A stretch of DNA of 9,656 bases from an uncultured Ruminococcus sp. (GTDB lineage: Bacteria; Bacillota; Clostridia; Oscillospirales; Ruminococcaceae), in the NCBI GenBank assembly GCA_900556055.1, contig USNJ01000068.1:1-9656 (forward strand). The letters run 5' to 3'. Each line of letters opens with the position of its first letter. The stretch's first letter is position 1. A program made the position numbers and the translations under genes. The notes below the pieces were generated by a model. It searched no databases and was not told the origin of the DNA. It worked only from the letters and a program-made list of their open reading frames with translations. This document shows positions 1 through 5,432 of the stretch, piece by piece.

Positions 1-38
1 CTGTACAGCGGAAAAAGTCCGCAGTACAGAGACTTTTT
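1..38 (+). terminator. Terminator-like hairpin with short T tract
   Basis: Bases 1-11 pair with 19-29 (CTGTACAGCGG against CCGCAGTACAG) with a single A-A mismatch, and the loop is AAAAAGT. Five T residues follow at 34-38, after a 4-base gap. This looks like an intrinsic terminator for a gene that ends just before the window. The gap before the T tract and its shortness weaken it. AAAAAGTC at 12-19 can also pair with GACTTTTT at 31-38, so two mutually exclusive folds are possible. The hairpin lies upstream of the promoter at 88-116 and so is probably not part of the downstream leader. Confidence 0.5.
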
Positions 39-87
39 GTGTTTGTGCAAAATCACGGGAGATTTTATGGAAGAAAAATACCGCCGC

Positions 88-116
88 TTGACAAATGTCT
101 CCCGAGATGGTACAAT
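88..116 (+). promoter_or_regulatory. Vegetative (sigma-A type) promoter for the ACT/hom/thrB unit
   Basis: A perfect -35 box TTGACA (88-93) is followed by a 17-bp spacer and a -10 box TACAAT (111-116), one mismatch from consensus. Transcription should start near position 123, giving a leader of about 77 bases before the ATG at 200. The promoter overlaps the upstream in-frame ATG at 95, which excludes that ATG as the start of the first gene. Confidence 0.85.
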
Positions 117-136
117 TGTATTTATTCGAGATACAA

Positions 137-163
137 CTGTTTTCAGCAGACGGACGGAAACAG
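137..163 (+). promoter_or_regulatory. Leader hairpin upstream of the ACT-domain gene
   Basis: CTGTTTTC (137-144) pairs with GGAAACAG (156-163), an 8-bp stem with one G-U pair and an 11-base loop. It lies inside the predicted 5' leader, between the transcription start and the ribosome binding site. No T tract follows, so it is not a terminator by itself. A regulatory role is only a possibility; it could equally be a stabilising stem or chance. Confidence 0.3.
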
Positions 164-199
164 CATTTTCCGACCGATGATCAGGGAGTGGTTTTGTTT

Positions 200-643
200 A
201 TGAGCGCAGACACCAAGCTCATTGTTGTTAATTCCGAAGTATTGCCCGATGTATTCTGCAAGGTGCTTGATGTCAAGAAGCTGCTTGCAACAGGCGATGA
301 AAAAAGCTCTGCCGCAGCATGCAAAAGAGTCGGGATATCAAGAAGCGCATTCTATAAATACAGAGACTGCGTTTTCACATACGAAGAAAAGCTCACGCAG
401 AAAATAATTTCGCTTTATATGATGCTGCGTGATGAACCGGGAGTCCTCTCGGGAGTCCTTGCCGCACTTCACAGCATGAACACGAATATCCTGACAGTAA
501 ATCAGAGTATCCCCGTGGACGGCGTTGCGGCGGTATCAATATCGGTCAGGCTGGTCGGCGGTGCGGAGGAATCTTTCAAGGTTAAGACCGTGCTTTCCGA
601 GCTGAACGGCGTTGTCGATATAAAGATACTTTCTGGCGAATAA
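200..643 (+). CDS. ACT domain-containing protein, PheB/UPF0735 type
   Basis: A 147-residue protein, the same length as the PheB/UPF0735 family (Bacillus PheB) as I recall it. Residues about 36-56 (AAACKRVGISRSAFYKYRD) look like a short helix-turn-helix. Residues about 72-145 form an ACT domain with the typical core RDEPGVLSGVLAAL (77-90) and a following strand LTVNQSI. ACT domains usually bind an amino acid and signal its level. The biochemical role of this family is not established, and chorismate mutase-like labels found in databases are unsupported by the sequence. The start at 200 is chosen because the earlier in-frame ATG at 95 lies inside the promoter and because it gives the family length. 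The likely ribosome binding site is AGGGAG (183-188) with a long 11-base spacer. hom follows after 60 bases with no visible terminator, so cotranscription is likely. This fits a role in sensing amino acids of the aspartate or aromatic families, but that is inference. Confidence 0.85.
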   Translation: MSADTKLIVVNSEVLPDVFCKVLDVKKLLATGDEKSSAAACKRVGISRSAFYKYRDCVFTYEEKLTQKIISLYMMLRDEPGVLSGVLAALHSMNTNILTVNQSIPVDGVAAVSISVRLVGGAEESFKVKTVLSELNGVVDIKILSGE

Positions 644-703
644 ATACAGGCAAAGAAAGAAAATGAAAAATATAAACGTGTATTGAAAGGTTGGTTTTTT
701 ATT

Positions 704-1936
704 ATGTCTAAGATAGCAGTTCTGGGTTACGGAGTCGTGGGTTCGGGTACTGTCGAGCTTTTTTATAAGAATGCTGAGTCCATCAGAAAGCGCACAGGCA
801 TCAGCGATCTTGATATCAAGTATATCCTCGACATCAGAGATTTCCCCGATTCCCCTTACGCAAATAAGTTCACAAAGAAGATGGACGATATCCTGAATGA
901 CGATGAAGTAAAGATAGTTGCAGAGGTAATGGGCGGCGTTCATCCCGCTTATGATTTCGTAAAGGCAGCTCTTGAAAAGGGCAAGTCCTGCGTAACCTCC
1001 AATAAGGAAATGGTTGCGCAGAAGGGTGCTGAGCTTCTGAAGATCGCAAAGGAGCATAACTGCAACTTCATGTTTGAAGCAAGCACAGGCGGCGCTATCC
1101 CGATAATCAGACCTCTTCACCAGTGCCTCGCAGGAAATGAGATCACAGGCATCGCAGGTATCCTGAACGGAACAACAAACTTTATCCTCACAAAGATGTT
1201 CAGCGAGAATATGTCCTTCGATGACGCTCTCGCACTTGCTCAGAAGCTCGGATACGCTGAGAGAAATCCCGCAGCAGACGTTGAAGGACTTGATGCGTGC
1301 CGCAAGATCTGCATTCTTTCCTCCCTCGTTTACGGCAAGCACGTTTATCCCGATTATATCCACACAGAGGGAATCACAGCTATTACAAGAGAAGATGTTG
1401 AATATGCCGAGAACTGGGGCGGAAAAGTCAAGCTTATCGGCAGCGTAAAGAAATGCGCAGACGGAAAGATCCTTCCTATGGTTCGTCCAGCATTCGTTTG
1501 CAATGATATGCAGCTTTCCAACATCAGCGATGTATTCAACGGCATCACAGTTTACGGCGACGGCTTCGATGAGGTAATGTTCTACGGCAGAGGCGCAGGA
1601 AAGCTCCCGACAGCAAGTGCCGTTGTAGGCGATATCATCGACTGCGCAAGACTTTCCGGAACTTCCGTATCACAGACATGGGAGGACAGCGACAACGCTG
1701 ACTTCATCGAGGATTACAAGAATGACAGCGTTGCATTCTATGTCCGCATGACAGACGCCGATAAGGTACAGATCGCAGGTATCTTCGGCGATGTAGAATA
1801 TCTTTCAAGAGAAGGTCAGCCCGCAGATGAAGCTGCATTCGTAACAAAGGAAATGCCCGAAAAGGACTTCGACGCTAAACTTGAAAAGCTCTCCGGAAAG
1901 GTCCTCGGCAAGATCCGCATCCTCAATATCCGATGA
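704..1936 (+). CDS. hom: Homoserine dehydrogenase
   Basis: Catalyses NAD(P)H-dependent reduction of aspartate semialdehyde to homoserine, the branch point to threonine and methionine, in the cytoplasm. The 410-residue product starts with a Rossmann fold carrying GYGVVGSG (8-15). SNKEMVAQ (99-106) matches the conserved TANK-type region. GILNGTTNFILTKM (152-165), LGYAERNPAADVEGLDA (182-198) and GRGAGKLPTASAVVGD (295-310) are family signatures. Asp197 and Lys201 in GLDACRK correspond to the catalytic D-x-x-x-K pair. Residues about 343-405 sit where the regulatory ACT domain belongs, but they are weakly ACT-like and lack the usual D-x-P-G-V-L core. The start at 704 (MSKIAVLGYG) puts the Rossmann strand at the terminus. 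A TTG at 683 would add seven unconserved residues and would overlap the AAAGG site (686-690) used here, which has a 13-base spacer. thrB follows after 16 bases. Confidence 0.96.
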   Translation: MSKIAVLGYGVVGSGTVELFYKNAESIRKRTGISDLDIKYILDIRDFPDSPYANKFTKKMDDILNDDEVKIVAEVMGGVHPAYDFVKAALEKGKSCVTSNKEMVAQKGAELLKIAKEHNCNFMFEASTGGAIPIIRPLHQCLAGNEITGIAGILNGTTNFILTKMFSENMSFDDALALAQKLGYAERNPAADVEGLDACRKICILSSLVYGKHVYPDYIHTEGITAITREDVEYAENWGGKVKLIGSVKKCADGKILPMVRPAFVCNDMQLSNISDVFNGITVYGDGFDEVMFYGRGAGKLPTASAVVGDIIDCARLSGTSVSQTWEDSDNADFIEDYKNDSVAFYVRMTDADKVQIAGIFGDVEYLSREGQPADEAAFVTKEMPEKDFDAKLEKLSGKVLGKIRILNIR

Positions 1937-1952
1937 AAGTGAAGTACCCGAA

Positions 1953-2840
1953 ATGTACAGAATACAGATACCCGCTACAAGTGCAAATCTCGGTGCAGGC
2001 TTCGATGCCCTCGGTCTTGCGCTAAGCTACTATAACTATGTCGAGATAGACGAAAGCGATACGGTGGATATAAAGTCGCTTGACGATACAGTTATCCCCG
2101 AGGATGAAACAAATCTCGTCTATGAATCGGCAAAGACTCTTTTCGATATATGCGGAAAGCCGCTCAAAGGTCTGAAGATCCGTCAGGAGAACAATATCCC
2201 GATGGCAAGAGGTCTGGGAAGCTCGTCCGCCTGCATAATCGCAGGACTCGTCGGCGCAAATACGCTGATGAATGAGCCTCTCTCCCTTGACGACCTCGTC
2301 AACCTCTCCGCACAGATCGAGGGACACCCCGACAATACCGCTCCCGCACTGCTGGGCGGCATCGTCACAGCCGTGTTCGACGGAAAAAATGTCCACTGGG
2401 TAAAGCAGGAGGTTTTCACGACCCTGAAATTCGTCGTTGTGATCCCCGATTTTGAGCTGAAAACAGAAAAGGCAAGAGCCTGCCTTCCTAAGGAAGTATC
2501 CCATAAGGACGCAGTATATAACCTGTCAAGAGCGGCGCTGTTCTCCGCTTCCCTGCTGACGGGAAAGTATGAGAATTTAAGGACTGCCGTACACGACAAG
2601 CTCCATCAGCCTTACAGAATGGAGCTTATCCCCCATGCAAGGGACGTTTTTGATACCGCCTATTCTCTCGGCGCATATGCATCATATATAAGCGGCGCAG
2701 GTCCTTCCCTCATGGCTATCGTCGATAACGACAACCGCTTCTTCTGCGGAAAAATGCGTTTCGCTCTCGATAAAATGGGACTCAGCACATGGCAGGTGCA
2801 TGAGCTTCATATCGACAATATCGGAACAAGAATAATATGA
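1953..2840 (+). CDS. thrB: Homoserine kinase, GHMP family
   Basis: Phosphorylates homoserine with ATP to O-phosphohomoserine, the substrate of threonine synthase. The 295-residue product has the usual length for ThrB. The N-terminal PATSANLGAGFDALGLAL (7-24) is the ThrB signature. The GHMP ATP-binding loop PMARGLGSSSA lies at 83-93, EGHPDN and APALLGG follow, and the C-terminal YISGAGPSLMAIVD is the third GHMP motif. An in-frame ATG at 1881, inside hom, would add 24 residues unlike the family and is rejected. The site before the chosen ATG is poor (AAAGTGAAG, no GGAGG), so translation probably relies on coupling to hom, which stops only 16 bases upstream. The threonine synthase gene thrC is not in this window. 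A strong palindrome follows the stop codon by 7 bases. Confidence 0.96.
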   Translation: MYRIQIPATSANLGAGFDALGLALSYYNYVEIDESDTVDIKSLDDTVIPEDETNLVYESAKTLFDICGKPLKGLKIRQENNIPMARGLGSSSACIIAGLVGANTLMNEPLSLDDLVNLSAQIEGHPDNTAPALLGGIVTAVFDGKNVHWVKQEVFTTLKFVVVIPDFELKTEKARACLPKEVSHKDAVYNLSRAALFSASLLTGKYENLRTAVHDKLHQPYRMELIPHARDVFDTAYSLGAYASYISGAGPSLMAIVDNDNRFFCGKMRFALDKMGLSTWQVHELHIDNIGTRII

Positions 2841-2847
2841 ACCATCT

Positions 2848-2876
2848 CGGATATGGCGGTTTTTCCGTCATATCCG
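2848..2876. repeat. Strong intergenic palindrome between thrB and tsaE
   Basis: CGGATATGGCGG (2848-2859) pairs over 12 base pairs, one of them G-U, with CCGTCATATCCG (2865-2876) around a TTTTT loop. It starts 7 bases after the thrB stop and ends 13 bases before the GGAG site of tsaE. No T tract follows on either strand, so a classical intrinsic terminator is not supported. It may act as a transcript-stabilising or processing stem, or as a partial terminator. The stem itself is certain; its role is not. Confidence 0.6.
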
Positions 2877-2901
2877 TTCGGTGTTTACGGAGATATTTGC
2901 T

Positions 2902-3345
2902 ATGCTTGAAAAAATCACAAATTCCCCCGAAGAAACCATCGCATTTGCCGAAGAGATCGGCAGGCTTCTGAAAGGCGGGGACGTTATCGCCTACACGGGC
3001 GGACTGGGCGCAGGAAAAACGACATTCACAAGAGGTCTTGCCCTCGGCATGGGACTTCCCGACAACGTAACATCGCCGACCTTTGCCCTCGTCAACGAGT
3101 ACCGCGGCGACCCGCTCACACTCTATCACTTTGATATGTACAGGATAATGAACGAAATGTCGCTTGAATCAACGGGATTTTTCGATTATATGGACAGCGA
3201 CTGCGTTATCGCCGCCGAATGGTCGGAGAATATCTCGGATTATCTCCCCGAAAATACTATTTATATAAATATCGAACGTATTTCCGATGAAATGCGTAAA
3301 ATAACCGTAAAAGGAGACGAACGCTTTGAAAATTCTGGGAATTGA
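2902..3345 (+). CDS. tsaE: tRNA t6A37 threonylcarbamoyl transfer ATPase TsaE
   Basis: TsaE is the small P-loop ATPase that works with TsaB and TsaD to place threonylcarbamoyl on A37 of ANN-decoding tRNAs. The 147-residue product has the usual family length. The Walker A motif GGLGAGKTT is at 33-41, followed by the conserved SPTFALVNEY and YHFDMYRI segments and by AAEWSEN, the E-W motif characteristic of TsaE. The ATG at 2902 is chosen because GGAG (2889-2892) precedes it by 9 bases; a GTG at 2881 has no such site and adds seven residues. The last 20 bases overlap tsaB, which implies coupled translation. I see no clear promoter in the 61 bases before the gene, so it is probably read through from hom-thrB, subject to the palindrome. 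Confidence 0.95.
   Translation: MLEKITNSPEETIAFAEEIGRLLKGGDVIAYTGGLGAGKTTFTRGLALGMGLPDNVTSPTFALVNEYRGDPLTLYHFDMYRIMNEMSLESTGFFDYMDSDCVIAAEWSENISDYLPENTIYINIERISDEMRKITVKGDERFENSGN
3311..3316 (+). promoter_or_regulatory. Ribosome binding site fixing the TTG start of tsaB
   Basis: AAGGAG (3311-3316) lies inside the end of tsaE, 9 bases before TTG at 3326. No in-frame ATG or GTG exists at the family-typical N-terminus, so this site decides the start. Confidence 0.8.
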
Positions 3346-4021
3346 CACATCAGGCTCATGGGCATCAGCCGCAGTCTGCGAAGATGACCGCATTCTCGCC
3401 GAAACTTCATTTGCAACAAAGCTCACACATTCGCAGGTCATTCTCCCCCTCGCAAAGCAGGTTTTGAGCTATGCAAACCTCACCCTCGCCGACATGGACG
3501 CTTTCGCCTGCGCCGCAGGTCCGGGATCATATACGGGACTGAGAATAGGCATCTCCGCCGTAAAAGCAATAAGCTACGGTTTGGGCAATAAGCCATGCTC
3601 AGGCGTTTCCGTGCTTGAAGCACTCGCATTTTCCTCCGTCACATCGGGCGGATACGTCTGCGCAGTCATGAAAGCAAGAACAGACCTTGTTTACTGTGCA
3701 TTCTTCGACTGTTCGGACAGAAAATTCCCCGTCCGCCTTACCGACGATGCAGTCATCACCATAAAGGAAGCAGCCGAAAAAGCAGCCGCATATCAGCCCC
3801 TGACAGCTGTCGGAGATTCGTCCGCAGCCCTCTGCGAAATGCTCGGAAACAGCGCATTTTCCGCACCTTCCTATCTTTCATGCAATCTTGCACCTTCAAT
3901 CTGCTTCTGCGCCCAGCATCATGAATCAACCTCTCCCGATGAACTTCTTCCGCTCTATCTCCAGATAACAAAAGCCGAAAAGGATCTGAAGGAGCATAAG
4001 CTCACTACTCCCGATTTCTGA
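3326..4021 (+). CDS. tsaB: tRNA t6A37 complex scaffold TsaB
   Basis: TsaB is the inactive ASKHA-fold paralogue that dimerises with the TsaD catalytic subunit in bacterial t6A synthesis. The 231-residue product has the usual length. The N-terminal MKILGIDTSGSWASAAV (1-17) is the ASKHA phosphate-1-like strand, and GPGSYTGLRIG at 65-75 is the signature of the family. The C-terminal third is variable, as is common in TsaB. Translation starts at TTG with a good AAGGAG site and overlaps tsaE by 20 bases. The frequent neighbours rimI and tsaD do not follow; instead there is a non-coding gap and a new promoter. TsaD must be encoded elsewhere for this pair to function. Confidence 0.94.
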   Translation: MKILGIDTSGSWASAAVCEDDRILAETSFATKLTHSQVILPLAKQVLSYANLTLADMDAFACAAGPGSYTGLRIGISAVKAISYGLGNKPCSGVSVLEALAFSSVTSGGYVCAVMKARTDLVYCAFFDCSDRKFPVRLTDDAVITIKEAAEKAAAYQPLTAVGDSSAALCEMLGNSAFSAPSYLSCNLAPSICFCAQHHESTSPDELLPLYLQITKAEKDLKEHKLTTPDF

Positions 4022-4196
4022 TTTTTTTCGGATAATTTCACTTTTTCGGGATATCTGCCCGTCTGCGGAACAAATTCTTTTGCCATGACCGTCACAAAGC
4101 TCTGCTGACGCTTATGATATCTTCAAAAAGCAAAGTGTGTCCTCACGGCGATATAATGCGTCCGCCGCATGATACCATATTGTAATAAAAAAAATC
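4022..4196. other. Intergenic stretch upstream of rpiB, no gene recognised
   Basis: This stretch is AT-rich at both ends and shows no convincing reading frame on either strand. Small inverted repeats occur: CGGG/CCCG at 4047-4061, CGTCA/TGACG at 4090-4110 and ATGCG/CGCAT at 4156-4170. None is followed by a T tract, so I cannot point to a convincing terminator for tsaB. I recognise no riboswitch or tRNA. It could hold upstream regulatory sites for the strong promoter that follows. Confidence 0.5.
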
Positions 4197-4225
4197 TTGA
4201 ATAAAGAGAAAATGTGTGCTATAAT
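4197..4225 (+). promoter_or_regulatory. Strong extended -10 promoter for the rpiB-upp-glmS-GT2-ppa unit
   Basis: The -35 box TTGAAT (4197-4202) is followed by a 17-bp spacer and a perfect -10 box TATAAT (4220-4225). A TG at 4217-4218 adds the extended -10 element, and an A run (4184-4194) just upstream resembles an UP element. Transcription should start near 4232, giving a leader of about 65 bases before rpiB. No similar promoter is evident in the short gaps downstream as far as ppa. Confidence 0.88.
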
Positions 4226-4297
4226 AATAATTAATATTTTGTAATCCGTATGAAGCGGACGATTTTTCGCTTTTTCGGAGGAACAGGAGAATTTCAG

Positions 4298-4735
4298 ATG
4301 AAAATAATTATCGGAAGCGATCATGCGGGATATGAGCTGAAAAAGGCTGTTATGGCTCACCTCTCCGAAACAGGCGTTGAATTTATCGAAGCAGGCTGTA
4401 TGAACGGCGAAAGCTGCGACTATCCTCTCGTTGCAAAGGACGTTTGCACACGCCTTATGAGCGGCGAAGCTGAAAAAGCTATCCTTATCTGCGGAACAGG
4501 TGTAGGAATATCCATAGCAGCAAACAAGATCAAGGGTATCCGTGCTGCACTCTGCGGTGACTGGTACAGCGCAAAATATACAAGACTGCATAACGACGCA
4601 AATGTCCTCTGCATGGGCGGCAGAGTTATCGGCTCAGGACTTGCTTGCGAGATCACGGACGTTTTCCTGAACACAGAATTTGAAGGCGGCCGCCATCAGC
4701 GCCGTGTGGATCAGATCTCCGATATTGAAAAGTAA
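4298..4735 (+). CDS. rpiB: Ribose-5-phosphate isomerase B
   Basis: Interconverts ribose 5-phosphate and ribulose 5-phosphate in the non-oxidative pentose phosphate pathway. The 145-residue length is typical for RpiB/LacAB proteins. GSDHAGYELK (6-15) holds the conserved Asp8 and His9. Cys65 in ICGTGVGIS (64-72) is the usual catalytic base, with the phosphate-contacting loop around it. His98 and Asn99 in RLHNDAN, then MGGRVIG (106-112), Arg132 and Arg136 also match the family. LacA/LacB subunits of galactose-6-phosphate isomerase are relatives, but these residues and the absence of lac neighbours favour RpiB. The start at 4298 has AGGAG 8 bases upstream; an ATG at 4250 would precede the SDHAG motif by an unconserved extension. 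A second purine-rich site, GGAGGA at 4277-4282, is too far upstream to act on this ATG. upp begins 23 bases after the stop. Confidence 0.95.
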   Translation: MKIIIGSDHAGYELKKAVMAHLSETGVEFIEAGCMNGESCDYPLVAKDVCTRLMSGEAEKAILICGTGVGISIAANKIKGIRAALCGDWYSAKYTRLHNDANVLCMGGRVIGSGLACEITDVFLNTEFEGGRHQRRVDQISDIEK

Positions 4736-4758
4736 TTTTTTGAAAGGACAATTGAATT

Positions 4759-5394
4759 ATGAATATGGATAAAGTAAATGTTATCGAACACCCCCTCGTG
4801 CAGCATAAAATTTCCCTTATGAGAGATATCAATACAGGAACAAAGGAATTCAGAGAGCTTGTTTCCGAGACATCTATGCTCATCTGCTTTGAAGCAACAA
4901 GAGATCTCCCCCTGAAGTCCGTTGATATCCAGACTCCTATCGCTATCGCAAAGTCAAAGGTCATCTCAGGCAAAAAGCTTGCTTTCGTGCCTATTTTAAG
5001 AGCAGGTCTTGGTATGTGTGATGGTATCATGCAGCTCGTTCCTGCCGCTAAGATCGGTCATATCGGCGTGTTCAGAGATCCCGACAAGCTTTCTCCCGTT
5101 GAATATTACACAAAGCTCCCCGTTGACATCAGCGAAAGAGATGTCATCATCACCGATATCATGCTCGCAACAGGCGGCACAGCTGTAAAGGCTGCCGATA
5201 TCCTGAAGGCAAACGGCGTAAAGAACATCAAGTTCATGTGCATACTCGCATCTCCCGAGGGAATCGAGACATTCCATAAGGCTCATCCCGAGATCGAGAT
5301 CTACTGCGGCGCTGTCGATGACGGACTCAACGAGCAGAGCTATATCGTACCGGGTCTCGGCGACGCAGGCGACAGAATGTACGGTACAAAGTGA
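4759..5394 (+). CDS. upp: Uracil phosphoribosyltransferase
   Basis: Salvages uracil: uracil plus PRPP gives UMP and PPi. The 211-residue product is close to the usual 208-209. [10 protein letters not shown] (77-86) and the PRPP-binding loop [15 protein letters not shown] (131-145) are diagnostic. The C-terminal [12 protein letters not shown] (199-210) is the uracil-binding signature. Translation probably starts at ATG 4759, with AAAGGA (4743-4748) 10 bases upstream; the second Met (4765) is a possible alternative. The gene lies between rpiB, which supplies the ribose 5-phosphate for PRPP, and glmS, which supplies precursors for UDP-GlcNAc. A link between UMP supply and wall precursor supply is plausible but inferred. 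Confidence 0.96.
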   Translation: MNMDKVNVIEHPLVQHKISLMRDINTGTKEFRELVSETSMLICFEATRDLPLKSVDIQTPIAIAKSKVISGKKLAFVPILRAGLGMCDGIMQLVPAAKIGHIGVFRDPDKLSPVEYYTKLPVDISERDVIITDIMLATGGTAVKAADILKANGVKNIKFMCILASPEGIETFHKAHPEIEIYCGAVDDGLNEQSYIVPGLGDAGDRMYGTK

Positions 5395-5432
5395 CCGCTT
5401 AATCAATCTATGATAATTCGGAGGTTTACGCT

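Noticed and set aside
95..199. N-terminal extension of the ACT protein from ATG 95
   Set aside because: The ATG lies between the -35 and -10 boxes of the promoter at 88-116, upstream of the predicted transcript start, and the extension exceeds the family length.
536..1363. Long minus-strand open frame (275 codons) opposite hom
   Set aside because: It lies antisense to clearly conserved hom and ACT coding sequence, its translation resembles no family and is cysteine-rich and irregular, and there is no ribosome site. It is a shadow of the codon bias of hom.
1881..1952. N-terminal extension of thrB from ATG 1881
   Set aside because: The 24 added residues are low-complexity Ser/Arg/Glu read out of frame from the end of hom, and ThrB normally begins at the MYRIQIPATSANLG region.
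4047..4061. CGGG/CCCG hairpin as terminator for tsaB
   Set aside because: It has a four-base-pair stem and no T tract after it. The T-rich run lies before it.
4252..4275. Possible attenuator in the rpiB leader (GAAGCG / CGCTTT then T residues)
   Set aside because: The stem is only six pairs with a terminal G-U and a 10-base loop, and the T run overlaps the stem. It is too weak to call.
4112..4591. Minus-strand open frame spanning the rpiB promoter and the first half of rpiB
   Set aside because: It covers the strong forward promoter and conserved rpiB codons. Its protein is Cys/Ser-rich without a motif, so it does not explain the gap.
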